NCBI GenBank assembly: GCA_937966095.1
Contig: CALCKF010000101.1
Span: forward strand, 1 to 64,000
From: an uncultured Eubacterium sp.
GTDB lineage: Bacteria > Bacillota > Clostridia > Peptostreptococcales > Anaerovoracaceae
Length of the DNA: 64,000 bases
Direction: 5' to 3'
The position numbers were made by a program, and so were the translations under genes. Numbering within the stretch: position 1 is the first letter of the stretch; each line of letters begins with the position of its first letter. This document shows positions 43,179 to 52,657 of this stretch, piece after piece. Under the pieces are notes generated by a model, which did not search any database, was not told where the DNA came from, and saw nothing but the letters and a program-made list of their open reading frames with translations.

Positions 43179-43224
43179 GATATATTTTGCTTTATTTTAT
43201 TTTTTTAGCGGATCTTTATCTGCA

Positions 43225-44622
43225 TTATTCCCTGCTTGCTTTAACAAGTTCGGCTATACAGTCATCCCATCCCTGTATCAGACGGTCTATATCCTCATCT
43301 GACGTAACAGGCGATATCAGCATCATATTATGGAACGGTGTGATAAGTATGCCTCTGTTAGAAAGGAATATATGCATGTAGTACATAAGCTGCCAGTCAA
43401 AATTGTTCTTTGCTTCCGTACCGTTTTTAGGAAGGGTAGGCATGAACTGAAGCTCACATCTGGCGCCGGATCTTGTCAGGCTCCACTCCACTCCATGCTT
43501 TGCGATGACTTTTTCAAGTCCGTCTGACAGTCTGTTCTGTCCTCTGAACATCTTTTCAAAAGCTTCTTCTGTAGCAACGTTTGCCAGTGTCTCTCTCATA
43601 GCTGCAATAGCAAACTGATTAGCTGCCAGCGTTCCTCCTATACCCATAGGGTCAGATACTCCGGCATTGCCGTATGTCTCATTGATCTTGTCGGTTATCT
43701 CCTTTGTGAAGCCGTATACCGCTACAGGTATACCTCCGGCTATGGATTTGCCCAGCGTCACAAAGTCAGGTTTGAGGCCCCACGCCCTGGTGCATCCTCC
43801 ATATCCGTTGGAAAGTGTATGGGTCTCATCTATTATCATATATGTTCCGTATTTGGTACAGAGTTCTCTCAGACCCTCCAGATAACCTTCTGCCGGAAGC
43901 ACCATGCCGCAGTTTGTCATCACAGGTTCAAGAAGCACTGCAGCAACATCTCTATGAGCAAGCTCTCTTTCGGCTGCTTCAAGATCGTTGAACTCAACTA
44001 CTCTGGTGAGCTGATCCTTCGGAAGGCCTGGATTCGAATCATATTCTGTTCTCAATGCCAGTTTCCCCTCTTCATTTATATGAGGCAGTGTCTCATCAAG
44101 GCTTCCGTGGTAACATTCCTGCATAACCATTATCTTAGGTCTTCCTGTGAGTGCTCTTGCATTCCTTATAGTGTATCTGTTGGCTTCCGTAGCTGTCATA
44201 GCTACCTGCCATGTAGGAAGACCGAATCTCTTTTCAAGTTCTTTTCCTATTTCCAAAGCATCCAATGTAGGCATCATCGTGGTTATGCCCTTTCTGACCT
44301 GCTCGGCTACCCTGTCGGCTGTGGCCTCGGGAGAATGACCGAACATTGCTCCTGTATCTCCCAGACAGAAATCCACATACTCATTGCCGTCGATATCTAT
44401 GCATCTGTTTCCCCTGGCTTCTTTGAGGAATATAGGGTGTTCTGTGCCCCAGTCACCCATCCAAGGCATAGGTACTCCGTTCAGAAGGTTCTCATGAGCC
44501 TTGTCGAAAGCCTCCTTGCTTTTTTTAGTGCGCTCGTTGAATATGGCATCTTCCTTGGCTCTAAGTTTTGCCAGCTGTTCATCTGTCACCAGTCTGTAGG
44601 GACTCTTTTTATCTGTTATCAT
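43225..44622 (-). CDS. Class-III PLP aminotransferase (GSA-aminomutase-like), 465 aa
   Basis: A fold-type I enzyme of the omega-aminotransferase / glutamate-1-semialdehyde aminomutase group: GNRCIDIDGNEYVDFCLGDT, PLP-binding Asp in YMIIDETHTLSNG, Schiff-base Lys in VTLGKSIAGGIPVA, and MTATEANRYTIRNARA. The longer N-terminus and absence of nearby hem genes argue against haem synthesis; amino-acid catabolism under sigma-54 control is more likely, substrate unknown. ATG 44622 follows AAGGAGAG; the in-frame ATG at 44640 has no site. A -24/-12 promoter lies just upstream and the activator gene is divergent. Confidence 0.88.
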   Translation of the reverse strand: MITDKKSPYRLVTDEQLAKLRAKEDAIFNERTKKSKEAFDKAHENLLNGVPMPWMGDWGTEHPIFLKEARGNRCIDIDGNEYVDFCLGDTGAMFGHSPEATADRVAEQVRKGITTMMPTLDALEIGKELEKRFGLPTWQVAMTATEANRYTIRNARALTGRPKIMVMQECYHGSLDETLPHINEEGKLALRTEYDSNPGLPKDQLTRVVEFNDLEAAERELAHRDVAAVLLEPVMTNCGMVLPAEGYLEGLRELCTKYGTYMIIDETHTLSNGYGGCTRAWGLKPDFVTLGKSIAGGIPVAVYGFTKEITDKINETYGNAGVSDPMGIGGTLAANQFAIAAMRETLANVATEEAFEKMFRGQNRLSDGLEKVIAKHGVEWSLTRSGARCELQFMPTLPKNGTEAKNNFDWQLMYYMHIFLSNRGILITPFHNMMLISPVTSDEDIDRLIQGWDDCIAELVKASRE

Positions 44623-44673
44623 TTTACTCTCCTTGTTCATCTGTAATATTATATAACTTATACAAAATATATA

Positions 44674-44690
44674 AGCAATCTTTATGCCAA
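44674..44690 (-). promoter_or_regulatory. Sigma-54 (-24/-12) promoter of the aminotransferase gene
   Basis: TTGGCATAAAGATTGCT on the minus strand matches YTGGCAC-N5-TTGCW, with the invariant GG and GC ten bases apart (only C->T and G->A in the less conserved positions). It lies ~50 bases before the start codon. The divergent gene encodes a GAFTGA activator, so the assignment is well supported. Confidence 0.85.
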
Positions 44691-44751
44691 GTTATAAAAC
44701 CGCTGATTTAAGAGGTTTTATGCGATAAAACTATCATTTTACGCCACATAA

Positions 44752-44789
44752 TTGTCATTTCTGAAAATTTTTATTTTCAAAAATGACAA
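44752..44789. promoter_or_regulatory. Inverted repeat, probable upstream activating sequence
   Basis: TTGTCATTTCTGAAAAT and ATTTTCAAAAATGACAA form a near-perfect 17-base inverted repeat (one mismatch) about 60-100 bases upstream of the -24/-12 promoter, the usual distance for an enhancer-binding protein. It also sits just before a TATAAT (44803) for the activator gene, so autoregulation is possible. Confidence 0.7.
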
Positions 44790-44829
44790 TAAAATGTATA
44801 ATTATAATATCATTACAGGGGGTGATCAG

Positions 44830-46272
44830 ATGTCTTTATCTACTATACAGGATACTGTACAGCAAATAGCCAATGCGATAACTGCCGCTCTGGAACTGGA
44901 AACAGAGATAGTGGATCATACACTGCTGATAATCGGCGGTACAGGCAGGTACTTTGAAAAAATAGGCACATATGAGGAAAACGGAGATCTGGATTCTCCA
45001 TATGTATATGCCGATTGTCTTAAAAACGGAGAGGAATATATAAACTTTGATCCGTCATCAGACATCAGATATGATTCAAAGGAAAATGAACTTGCGGAAA
45101 TCTGCTGCCCCATAAAAATAGAAGACCGTACCGTCGGTCTGATAGGACTTGTCGCATTCACGGAAAATCAGCGACAGAAAATGATAGATAAGACACTTGC
45201 TTTCAGGACATTCCTGCGTATAATGTCGGAGCTGATCAGCGGAAAGCTTATCCTTTCCCAGAACAATACCGATCTGAAAAGCACCATTTCCTCTCTGCTT
45301 TCGACTGCAGATACTTACATGTCCTCCGACAGCATCATAAGCGTCAGCCCTGAGATGCTAAAGCTGAAAAAAAGAGCTCTCCAGGTGGCGCAGAGCGATT
45401 CGACAATACTTATCACCGGCGAGAGCGGTACGGGAAAGGGGCTTCTTGCCATGTCGATCCATGAAAACAGCAGAAGATCCCACATGCCGTTTATAACGGT
45501 CAACTGTGCAGCGATACCTGAGATGCTGCTGGAAAGTGAGCTTTTCGGATATGAAAAAGGCGCTTTCACCGGTGCTGAAAAAACCGGTAAACTCGGAAAA
45601 TTCCAGCTGGCCGATAAGGGAACCATTTTTCTCGACGAAATAGGTGACATGCCTCTGCATTTACAGGTAAAACTGCTTACATGTCTGCAGAACCGTCAGG
45701 TCGATCCTGTCGGAAGCACTCATCCGGTGGATGTGGATGTTAGAGTGATAGCCGCCACCAACAAAGATCTTGAAAGTATGATACGCAACAATCAGTTCAG
45801 AGAAGACCTGTATTTCAGACTTAATGTCATACCTCTATACATCCCTCCTCTTCGCCAGCGTCCCGAAGATATAGATGTGCTGGTAGATCACGCAATAGAA
45901 AAATTCAGCCGTAAGCTCAACAAGGGCATACTTGGCATCTCTTCGTCTGCCAGAGATGCTCTGAACAGGTACGAATGGCCGGGTAACGTAAGAGAAATAG
46001 AGAACGCTATAGAATATGCCATAAACATGGAAAATACGCCTGAGATACAGACTTCAAGTCTTCCCGACAAAATAGCGGCATCCGGGAGTGCGCCTGATAC
46101 CGCAGGAAATCTAAAGAGCCGTCTTTCTTCGGCTGAACGGAAGATCATATCGGAATGCCTCGATGCGACAGGGTATTCTCTCCGGGGCAAACGCAAAGCC
46201 GCAGAGCTACTCGGTATAAGTGAATCCACTCTTTACCGCAGGATGAGAGCTCTCGGCCTCATGAAAAAATAA
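44830..46272 (+). CDS. Sigma-54-dependent transcriptional activator, 480 aa
   Basis: An N-terminal ~150-residue sensory domain ([40 protein letters not shown]) of GAF-like texture, then an AAA+ domain (~190-420) with Walker [11 protein letters not shown], the sigma-54 contact loop [14 protein letters not shown], Walker [12 protein letters not shown] and the arginine fingers near [19 protein letters not shown], then a Fis-type HTH ([19 protein letters not shown]). ATG 44830 follows AGGGGGTGATC; the longer frame from 44752 runs through the inverted repeat. It is expected to bind that repeat and activate the divergent aminotransferase gene. Confidence 0.92.
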   Translation: MSLSTIQDTVQQIANAITAALELETEIVDHTLLIIGGTGRYFEKIGTYEENGDLDSPYVYADCLKNGEEYINFDPSSDIRYDSKENELAEICCPIKIEDRTVGLIGLVAFTENQRQKMIDKTLAFRTFLRIMSELISGKLILSQNNTDLKSTISSLLSTADTYMSSDSIISVSPEMLKLKKRALQVAQSDSTILITGESGTGKGLLAMSIHENSRRSHMPFITVNCAAIPEMLLESELFGYEKGAFTGAEKTGKLGKFQLADKGTIFLDEIGDMPLHLQVKLLTCLQNRQVDPVGSTHPVDVDVRVIAATNKDLESMIRNNQFREDLYFRLNVIPLYIPPLRQRPEDIDVLVDHAIEKFSRKLNKGILGISSSARDALNRYEWPGNVREIENAIEYAINMENTPEIQTSSLPDKIAASGSAPDTAGNLKSRLSSAERKIISECLDATGYSLRGKRKAAELLGISESTLYRRMRALGLMKK

Positions 46273-46280
46273 GAAGTATT

Positions 46281-46626
46281 GGGCAAGACATAAGCCGGGT
46301 TCTGTATCAAGCAATCATCTATCTTGGCATGCTGTTACCAGCAAGCTCATGCGACCTACCTCCCGGGCAGCGACGGGCCGCCGCATTTACTGCCCTATTT
46401 TGGTCTTGCTCCGGATGGGGTTTACACGAAAGATATGTTACCATACCTCTCTGTGAGCTCTTACCTCGCAATTTCACCCTTGCCACGGCATTATCCGTTT
46501 CGGCGGTATGTTTCTGTTGCACTTTCCCTATAGTTACCTACGCCGGACGTTATCCGGCATCCTCGCCCTGCGGAGCCCGGACTTTCCTCATATATCACAG
46601 GATATACGCGATTGCCTGTCTTACCC
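46281..46626 (-). ncRNA. rnpB: RNase P RNA, class A
   Basis: The minus strand starts GGGTAAGACAGGCAATCGCG and ends GTCTTGCCC, which pair as helix P1. Conserved core sequences are present: GAGGAAAGTCCGGGCTCC, AGGGTGAAATTGCGAGGTAAG-type CR region (read in two parts), GTAAACCCCATCC and the 3' core ending AGAACCCGGCTTA. Its length of ~346 bases is typical. It lies between the activator gene and nif3, downstream of nif3 on the same strand. Confidence 0.95.
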
Positions 46627-46684
46627 AAAAAATAACTGATCCTTTCATTTATAACATATAGCAGCTGTTTTGTAAAGGAATCAT

Positions 46685-47542
46685 TTACATGACCTTGAAT
46701 GGATCCGGGCAGACCGAAGATTCCATTATATCCACCTTTTCTCCCAGTTTTTTTTCGAGCTTCATTTTCATATTGCCGGCGAAAAATTTTTCAGTGCCAT
46801 AATGACCTGCATCAAGAAGACAGATGCCGTTTTCAGCGGCAGCTCTTGCCTGATGGTATCTGACATCTCCGGTTATCATCACCTGACAGCCTGCATCTGC
46901 AGCCATTTTTATGAAATCGGCTCCTGCCCCTGTGCATATACCCACCCTGCTTATATCCGTATCCATATCACCGACAGCTTTCAGTTCTCTCAGGCTCATA
47001 TCCAGCCTTTCGGCGGCATATCCGATAAACTCCATATATCTCATCGGTTTCCTGAGTTTACCGATCCTCCCTATATCACCATCATCCATCGCCGATGCCA
47101 TTTTAGCAGGTGAAGATATATCTTTACCGTTAAGATTCTTTACCGATGACAGCTCTAACAGCTCCGCCAGCATATCATTATTGCCTCCCTTGACCTTGTC
47201 AAAAGGAGTATGACATGAATATACGGATATCCTGTTTTCTATCAGCTTAAATATAAGGCGGCCGCTGTAGCTGCTGTCTTTTATGGATCTGATATCTCCG
47301 AATATAAGCGGATGATGACTTATTATCATACCGGCTCCATGTTTTATCGCCTCATCTGCCACTTCTTCATCTGCATCAAGGCATGTAACCGCTTTGATGA
47401 CAGGCTCGCTTTCAAATCCTATCAGCAGTCCGCTGTTATCCCATGATTCCTGAAGCACTGCAGGTGCGATCTCCTCCAGTGCATCTGCTATCTCCGCTAC
47501 AGTTATGAATCTTTCATTTTTCGCTTTCCCTGTTTCTTCCAC
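46685..47542 (-). CDS. Nif3-like dinuclear metal-centre protein (YqfO family), 285 aa
   Basis: A conserved housekeeping protein of uncertain biochemical role. Metal ligands are visible: ISHHPLIFGD, YSCHTPFDK, and a late GHYGTEKFF. EEIAPAVLQESWDNSGLLIG is the family start. GTG 47542 lies seven bases after AAGGAGGT, inside the end of trmK, with a 29-base overlap, as is common for the trmK-nif3 pair in Firmicutes. The family has at times been called GTP cyclohydrolase I type 2 without firm proof. Confidence 0.92.
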   Translation of the reverse strand: MEETGKAKNERFITVAEIADALEEIAPAVLQESWDNSGLLIGFESEPVIKAVTCLDADEEVADEAIKHGAGMIISHHPLIFGDIRSIKDSSYSGRLIFKLIENRISVYSCHTPFDKVKGGNNDMLAELLELSSVKNLNGKDISSPAKMASAMDDGDIGRIGKLRKPMRYMEFIGYAAERLDMSLRELKAVGDMDTDISRVGICTGAGADFIKMAADAGCQVMITGDVRYHQARAAAENGICLLDAGHYGTEKFFAGNMKMKLEKKLGEKVDIMESSVCPDPFKVM

Positions 47543-48296
47543 TTCCTACCTCCTTCAAAAGACACTCCAGATAACGTATCTCACGGCATATTTCTTCTTC
47601 CAGGCTGCAGTTTCTTTCCTTTGCCAGCATCACACTTTCCAGTTTCACCTTTGAACTTTCTATATGCCCGTCAAGAAAATCCATTACAGGTCCATCGGCA
47701 TCTGTTATCCACGGCGGTATACGGTAAACTATATTTCCTGCACTCTTCTCTGCCTGTCTTATACTGTCAACTGACATACCTTTTACAGGCTCCGATCCAT
47801 TTACCGCCCCCAGCGGAGTCAGCACCGTGATTATTTCAGGGATATGCCGTCCCTCTCTTACCAGATCATCACTTATAATGACAAATCCGTTTTCAATAAG
47901 CCACCTGCGCAGCTCTCCCTGTCCTATACGCGGCTGCAGTATGTACTTTTTGAAAGACATGGTCAATTCCATATCCTCTGCCATTATATCTCTTATGAGC
48001 TTCCCTCCCATACCGGCGATAACTATCGTATCAACTTCACTTTTGCCCAGAGGAACAAGTCCGTCTCCGACTCTGAATTCTGCTGCCTCTGTCTGCTCTC
48101 CAAGATATATCACAGCATTCTCTTCAGCCTTCATAAGTGATTTTTCACTTATATCTGTCATTATCACCCTGGGGCACATAGCATTCTGGAGCATATACAA
48201 CGGCAAAAAACCATGGTCGGTTCCGATGTCGGCCATGGTTTCCCCTTTATTTATGCTCTGCGCCATTTTTTCCAGTCTGTCGCTTAAATTTATCAT
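47514..48296 (-). CDS. trmK: tRNA (adenine-22-N1)-methyltransferase, 260 aa
   Basis: A class-I SAM methyltransferase with MADIGTDHGFLPLYML (motif I), VIMTDISEKSLMKAEENA, VDTIVIAGMGGKLI (motif IV) and LQPRIGQGELRRWLIENGF, the TrmK signature, followed by a C-terminal coiled coil that contacts tRNA. It modifies A22 in the tRNA D arm region. The neighbouring rpoD and nif3 are its standard genomic partners. Confidence 0.94.
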   Translation of the reverse strand: MINLSDRLEKMAQSINKGETMADIGTDHGFLPLYMLQNAMCPRVIMTDISEKSLMKAEENAVIYLGEQTEAAEFRVGDGLVPLGKSEVDTIVIAGMGGKLIRDIMAEDMELTMSFKKYILQPRIGQGELRRWLIENGFVIISDDLVREGRHIPEIITVLTPLGAVNGSEPVKGMSVDSIRQAEKSAGNIVYRIPPWITDADGPVMDFLDGHIESSKVKLESVMLAKERNCSLEEEICREIRYLECLLKEVGSGRNRESEK

Positions 48297-48311
48297 TTTA
48301 TCTGTCCTCTG

Positions 48312-49559
48312 CTACTCAAGATAATCTTTGAGTTTTTTGCTTCTGGTAGGATGTCTCAGTTTTCTCAGGGCTTTTGCTTCTATCTGTCTTATCCTCTCAC
48401 GTGTAACGTCAAATTTTTTGCCCACTTCTTCAAGAGTCCTTGCTCTTCCGTCCTCCAGTCCGAACCTGAGCTTAAGCACTTTCTGCTCTCTTTCCGTAAG
48501 GGTTCCCAGAACATCTACCAGCTGCTCCTTGAGCATGGAAAATGCAGCCGCTTCTGCAGGTGCCGGTGCATCGTCATCCGGTATGAAATCTCCCAGATGG
48601 CTGTCTTCTTCTTCACCGATCGGAGTTTCAAGTGAAACGGGCTCCTGAGCTATCTTGAGTATTTCACGTACTTTTTCCACTGATATACCCATTTCGTCTG
48701 CTATCTCATCAGGAGTAGGCTCTCTTCCCTGCTCCTGCAGCAGCTGTCTCGATACTCTTATAAGCTTGTTGATGGTTTCCACCATATGGACAGGTATCCT
48801 TATCGTTCTGGCCTGGTCTGCTATGGATCTTGTTATGGCCTGCCTTATCCACCATGTCGCATATGTGCTGAATTTATATCCCTTGGTCCAGTCAAACTTG
48901 TCCACTGCCTTTATAAGGCCAAGATTGCCTTCCTGTATAAGATCAAGGAACAACATGCCTCTTCCGACATATTTCTTGGCTATGCTCACAACAAGACGGA
49001 GATTTGCCTCGCAAAGCTTCTGTTTCGCATACTCATCGCCCTGCTCCATCCTCTTGGCCAGATCTATTTCCTCCTGTGCCGTAAGAAGCGGCACCTTTCC
49101 GATTTCCTTAAGATACATTCGCACAGGATCGTCTACAGCGATATTCTTGGATATGGTAGCCTCAAGATCTATTTCTTTTGCATCAGGATTTTCTGCTATC
49201 ACGGCATCGACTTCGGGATCATCGACTTCTTCCTTATCTATCTCCATAAGATCTATATCATCAGGCTCACTTTCAAGTACGACTTCTATGCCTTTTCCCA
49301 TGAGTCCCTCATATATATCCTCCATCTGATCCTTGTCCAGTTCTATATTGCCTATTCTGTCTGATATCTCTGTATAGGTCAGCACATTTTTCTGCTTTGC
49401 GGATGCTTTCTCCACAAGGTCGTTTATTATCTGTGTTTTCATATCATCGTTCAAAACGATGTCGGTCACTTCATTTTCTGCTTGCATGTTCTTTTCTTTT
49501 TTCATCGTTTTTCCCTCAAAAATCTCCTCATCCATTTTTTTTGCTTCGTTTTCTCTCAT
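48312..49559 (-). CDS. rpoD: Primary sigma factor RpoD (sigma-A), 415 aa
   Basis: Region 1.1 is present but short, then an acidic linker, region 1.2 ([20 protein letters not shown]), region 2 ([40 protein letters not shown]), region 3 and region 4.2 helix-turn-helix ([20 protein letters not shown]). It binds the vegetative promoters noted elsewhere. The start overlaps the dnaG stop by four bases (ATGA) with GGAG upstream, the macromolecular-synthesis operon order. Confidence 0.97.
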   Translation of the reverse strand: MRENEAKKMDEEIFEGKTMKKEKNMQAENEVTDIVLNDDMKTQIINDLVEKASAKQKNVLTYTEISDRIGNIELDKDQMEDIYEGLMGKGIEVVLESEPDDIDLMEIDKEEVDDPEVDAVIAENPDAKEIDLEATISKNIAVDDPVRMYLKEIGKVPLLTAQEEIDLAKRMEQGDEYAKQKLCEANLRLVVSIAKKYVGRGMLFLDLIQEGNLGLIKAVDKFDWTKGYKFSTYATWWIRQAITRSIADQARTIRIPVHMVETINKLIRVSRQLLQEQGREPTPDEIADEMGISVEKVREILKIAQEPVSLETPIGEEEDSHLGDFIPDDDAPAPAEAAAFSMLKEQLVDVLGTLTEREQKVLKLRFGLEDGRARTLEEVGKKFDVTRERIRQIEAKALRKLRHPTRSKKLKDYLE

Positions 49560-51322
49560 CCTGTACTCCTCTGTTTCTTTATCCTTTTCTGAATATCTAT
49601 AAGCTGCTGTGTAAGATCCACGATCTGATCGTGATTCTCATCCTCGTCTGCCAGCGAAAGTCTGGTTATTATCTCCTTTTCCTTTTCTTTCAGGAAATCA
49701 TTCCTGGCCTTTTCGATACAATCCCTGAAAATCGTATCTTCCGTACCCGGAGGTACGACTTTTTTCTCTATTTCCTCCAGACATCTCAGGCCCTTTTCAT
49801 CCAGCATATCTCTAAGCCGGTCCAATTCAAGCGGTCGTCCGCCGTCATCTGCCGAAATCATGCTCTGATACAGCATTTTCCCCGTGCCGGATGAAAACAG
49901 AAAGTCTTCTATATCATCCGGTATATCAGTATATTTAGTGTCCAGAAGCATCAGCTTCAGCACATCCTGCTCCAGTAACGTCACATCATCGTTATCCTGT
50001 ACATCTTCAGCATCGCCGCCCGGACTGATATACGTCTCCACATCTCTTTCCTGACTATTATTGCCTAAATATTCAAATCTTATAGCACCTTCCGATATAC
50101 CGGTCTCTTCGGCCAGTTTTTTTATGTATATATCTGCCTCGACAGGCTTCATTTCTTTGAGTACTCTTACGGCCTCATCCAGAAACTCTATGCGCTGTTC
50201 CTGATCATCCAGATCATATCTTTCTCTTACCATTCCCAGTTTGAAATCTCCATACGGCGCCGCCATATCCACGAGTTGTGTAAAAGCTTTTTTACCGTTA
50301 GACCTTATGAATTCATCAGGATCTTTTCCCTGGGTAACTTTCAGGACACGGGCTCTGCATCCGCCTTTATACAGGATATCCAGGCCTCTCAGTGCAGCAT
50401 TCTGTCCTGCCTGATCGGCATCGTATGAAAGGATCACATTTTTAGTATACCGTCTTATGAGTCTCACCTGATTTTCAGTCAGTGCCGTTCCGAGAGATGC
50501 GGATACGTTTCTCACACCGTTCTGATATAGAGAAATGACATCCATATAGCCTTCCACAAGTATTATGGAATCCTCTTTTCTAACTTCCTTACCTGTAAGA
50601 TTCATACCGTAAAGGTTATCTTTTTTATGAAATATGGCAGATTCCTGTGAATTCAGATATTTAGGCTCTCCCTCGTCTATTATCCTGCCGCCGAATCCTA
50701 TCACCTTTCCACCTGTATTTATAATAGGAAACATTACCCTGTTTCTGAATTTATCAAAAACTTTTCCCTTTGACACAGATACAAGTCCCAGCTCTGCCAG
50801 CTTGGCGTCATCATAACCTTTCTTTCTCAGATGATCGCGCAGACTGTCCCACTGTCCGTCAGCATAGCCTATACCGAAGCGGTTCATGATATCTTCGCCT
50901 ATGCCTCTCTGCTTCATATATGTGTATCCCGGATTTGCTTTTTCTCTCATTGCTTTATAGAAAAAAACTGCCGCCTGACGGTTTATCTCATAAAGTTCTT
51001 CCTTTCTCCGGCCTCCTCTAAAAGCGCCTGATGTATCTATTCCGTACTCTCTGCCCAGCATCTCCACCGCGCCTTTGAAGTCCAGATTATAGTATCTTTT
51101 CACAAATTCCAGCACATCTCCTGTTGCACCGCATCCGAAGCATGTGAATATCTGTTTGGTTTCGGAAACAACAAAAGAAGGTGTTTTTTCATTGTGAAAC
51201 GGGCAGACACCTTTGTAATTGCTCCCTGATCTTTTCAGAGGAACCACTCTGCCTATCACATCCACAATATTACACCTGCTTTTTATTTCATCTGCTATAT
51301 TCACATTATTATTGATGTTCAC
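49556..51322 (-). CDS. dnaG: DNA primase, 588 aa
   Basis: Synthesises RNA primers at the replication fork. N-terminal CHC2 zinc finger ([23 protein letters not shown]), catalytic core with [16 protein letters not shown] and Toprim [16 protein letters not shown] / [16 protein letters not shown], and a helical C-terminal DnaB-binding domain. GTG 51322 is chosen because AGAGGGG sits four bases upstream; the frame is open for eight more codons. Confidence 0.96.
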   Translation of the reverse strand: MNINNNVNIADEIKSRCNIVDVIGRVVPLKRSGSNYKGVCPFHNEKTPSFVVSETKQIFTCFGCGATGDVLEFVKRYYNLDFKGAVEMLGREYGIDTSGAFRGGRRKEELYEINRQAAVFFYKAMREKANPGYTYMKQRGIGEDIMNRFGIGYADGQWDSLRDHLRKKGYDDAKLAELGLVSVSKGKVFDKFRNRVMFPIINTGGKVIGFGGRIIDEGEPKYLNSQESAIFHKKDNLYGMNLTGKEVRKEDSIILVEGYMDVISLYQNGVRNVSASLGTALTENQVRLIRRYTKNVILSYDADQAGQNAALRGLDILYKGGCRARVLKVTQGKDPDEFIRSNGKKAFTQLVDMAAPYGDFKLGMVRERYDLDDQEQRIEFLDEAVRVLKEMKPVEADIYIKKLAEETGISEGAIRFEYLGNNSQERDVETYISPGGDAEDVQDNDDVTLLEQDVLKLMLLDTKYTDIPDDIEDFLFSSGTGKMLYQSMISADDGGRPLELDRLRDMLDEKGLRCLEEIEKKVVPPGTEDTIFRDCIEKARNDFLKEKEKEIITRLSLADEDENHDQIVDLTQQLIDIQKRIKKQRSTG

Positions 51323-51433
51323 TTTTGCCCCTCTTAAAACCAACACTTACTTTATATATACGACAAAAGTCACCACTTTCCTTTTTTTATTACAAAAAAA
51401 TTTTGCTTTTCTGCTATTATTTTTATTATTTTT

Positions 51434-52447
51434 TCACCTCCAGCCTTTCGCAACGAACAGTTCTTCGTAAAGATTGACGGCATATCTGTCAGTCATTCCG
51501 GCTACATGATCCTTAGCCAGTTCTTCCTTTGAAAATTCACCGCTCATGGCTTTTAGATCTTCCGGAAGTCTGTCAGTATTTTCTGCAAAATACTGATACA
51601 GAGATGTTATGATTATCCTGACCTTATTTATATCCTCCGCTCTTTTTACCTTGTGGTTATGATATACATTCTCGAACATATAACTTCTCAGCTTGTTCAT
51701 AGCTGATGATTTTTCATCACTTAACTGTGCTGTAGGCCTGCCGAAGGTGTTTTCTATCATATCTTTGACCAGTGTATCTATCCTTTCCTTGTGGGTAGTA
51801 CCCAATATCTTTATGCAGTCTGAAGGAAGATCGCCCTCTGTTATGATACCGCTCCTCATCGCATCATCGATATCGTGGTTTATATATGCTATGCGGTCGC
51901 TTATCTTCACTATCTGACCTTCTGCTGTAACAGGCATTACAGGCCCTGTATGATTGAGTATCCCGTCTCTTACTTCATATGTAAGGTTCATACCTCGTCT
52001 GCTGGAATTCGCTGACTCAAGTATATCAACGACTCTCAGACTCTGCACGTTATGTTTGAATCCGCCCGGATATATCTCATTTAGTACGGCTTCACCGCTG
52101 TGTCCAAATGGTGTATGACCCAGGTCATGGCCCATTGCTATAGCCTCGGCAAGATCCTCGTTGAGGCCTGATCCTCTTGCTATCGTCCTTGCTATCTGTG
52201 AGACCTCGATCGTATGTGTGAGCCTGGTCCTGTAATGATCCCCTTCCGGTGCGAGGAAGACCTGAGTCTTATGCATGAGTCTTCGAAATGCTTTTGAGTG
52301 GATTATCCTGTCTCTGTCCCTCTGATAATCCGTTCTGATACTGCATTTTTCTTCATCTACAGCCCTTCCTCTGCTTTCAGCTGATTTTGCCGCATATCGT
52401 GAAAGATATTCATACTCTCTCTTTTCCAGCGCTTCTCTATTTATCAT
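51434..52447 (-). CDS. dgt: Deoxyguanosinetriphosphate triphosphohydrolase-like HD protein, 337 aa
   Basis: An HD-superfamily dNTPase: HTIEVSQIARTIARGSGLNE, AMGHDLGHTPFGHSGE (HD metal site) and KISDRIAYINHDIDDAMRSG. Shorter than E. coli Dgt but typical of the Firmicutes form, which usually precedes dnaG as here. GGAGGAACTG before the ATG. The 110 bases between its stop and dnaG are very A/T-rich and probably hold the dnaG promoter. Confidence 0.93.
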   Translation of the reverse strand: MINREALEKREYEYLSRYAAKSAESRGRAVDEEKCSIRTDYQRDRDRIIHSKAFRRLMHKTQVFLAPEGDHYRTRLTHTIEVSQIARTIARGSGLNEDLAEAIAMGHDLGHTPFGHSGEAVLNEIYPGGFKHNVQSLRVVDILESANSSRRGMNLTYEVRDGILNHTGPVMPVTAEGQIVKISDRIAYINHDIDDAMRSGIITEGDLPSDCIKILGTTHKERIDTLVKDMIENTFGRPTAQLSDEKSSAMNKLRSYMFENVYHNHKVKRAEDINKVRIIITSLYQYFAENTDRLPEDLKAMSGEFSKEELAKDHVAGMTDRYAVNLYEELFVAKGWR

Positions 52448-52462
52448 CAGTTCCTCCGATCA

Positions 52463-52657
52463 TCATACACGTATGTGATTACACTGCCTGACATTGCTGC
52501 CAAGTTCATGATCTATACTGTCAAGCAGTTCTATTATCCGCTTCTGCAGATCATCGTCAAGAAAAAAAATATCCTCTGCAACAGCTTCGGCAAGATCTCT
52601 TTTCTGTTTATCCGAAAGCCCTCTGTAAAATTTTCCGGCCTGAACAGCTTCCTTCAA
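52463..52657 (-). CDS. Catalase-related C-terminal domain as a separate ORF, 64 aa
   Basis: The whole protein matches the C-terminal catalase-related (immune-responsive) domain: AGKFYRGLSDKQKRDLAEAV, EDIFFLDDDLQKRIIELLDS, IDHELGSNVRQ. In ordinary clade-3 catalases this is the last ~65 residues of the polypeptide. Here it starts at TTG 52657, overlapping the stop of the catalase-like gene (TTGA), with GGGGTGAGG as ribosome site, so translation should be coupled. About 50 residues that normally link the core to this domain are missing. It is not itself expected to be catalytic. Confidence 0.75.
   Translation of the reverse strand: MKEAVQAGKFYRGLSDKQKRDLAEAVAEDIFFLDDDLQKRIIELLDSIDHELGSNVRQCNHIRV

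Noticed and set aside
43225..44622. Aminotransferase as HemL (glutamate-1-semialdehyde aminomutase)
   Set aside because: No hem genes nearby, longer N-terminus, and dedicated sigma-54 control; family resemblance alone is not enough for the symbol.
43819..44646. 275-codon open frame on the plus strand
   Set aside because: It runs antisense to the aminotransferase, whose PLP motifs and ribosome site are clear; its translation is Cys/His-rich with no domain.
46319..46661. Several short frames across 46,319-46,661
   Set aside because: They overlay the RNase P RNA, whose helices and conserved core explain the region.
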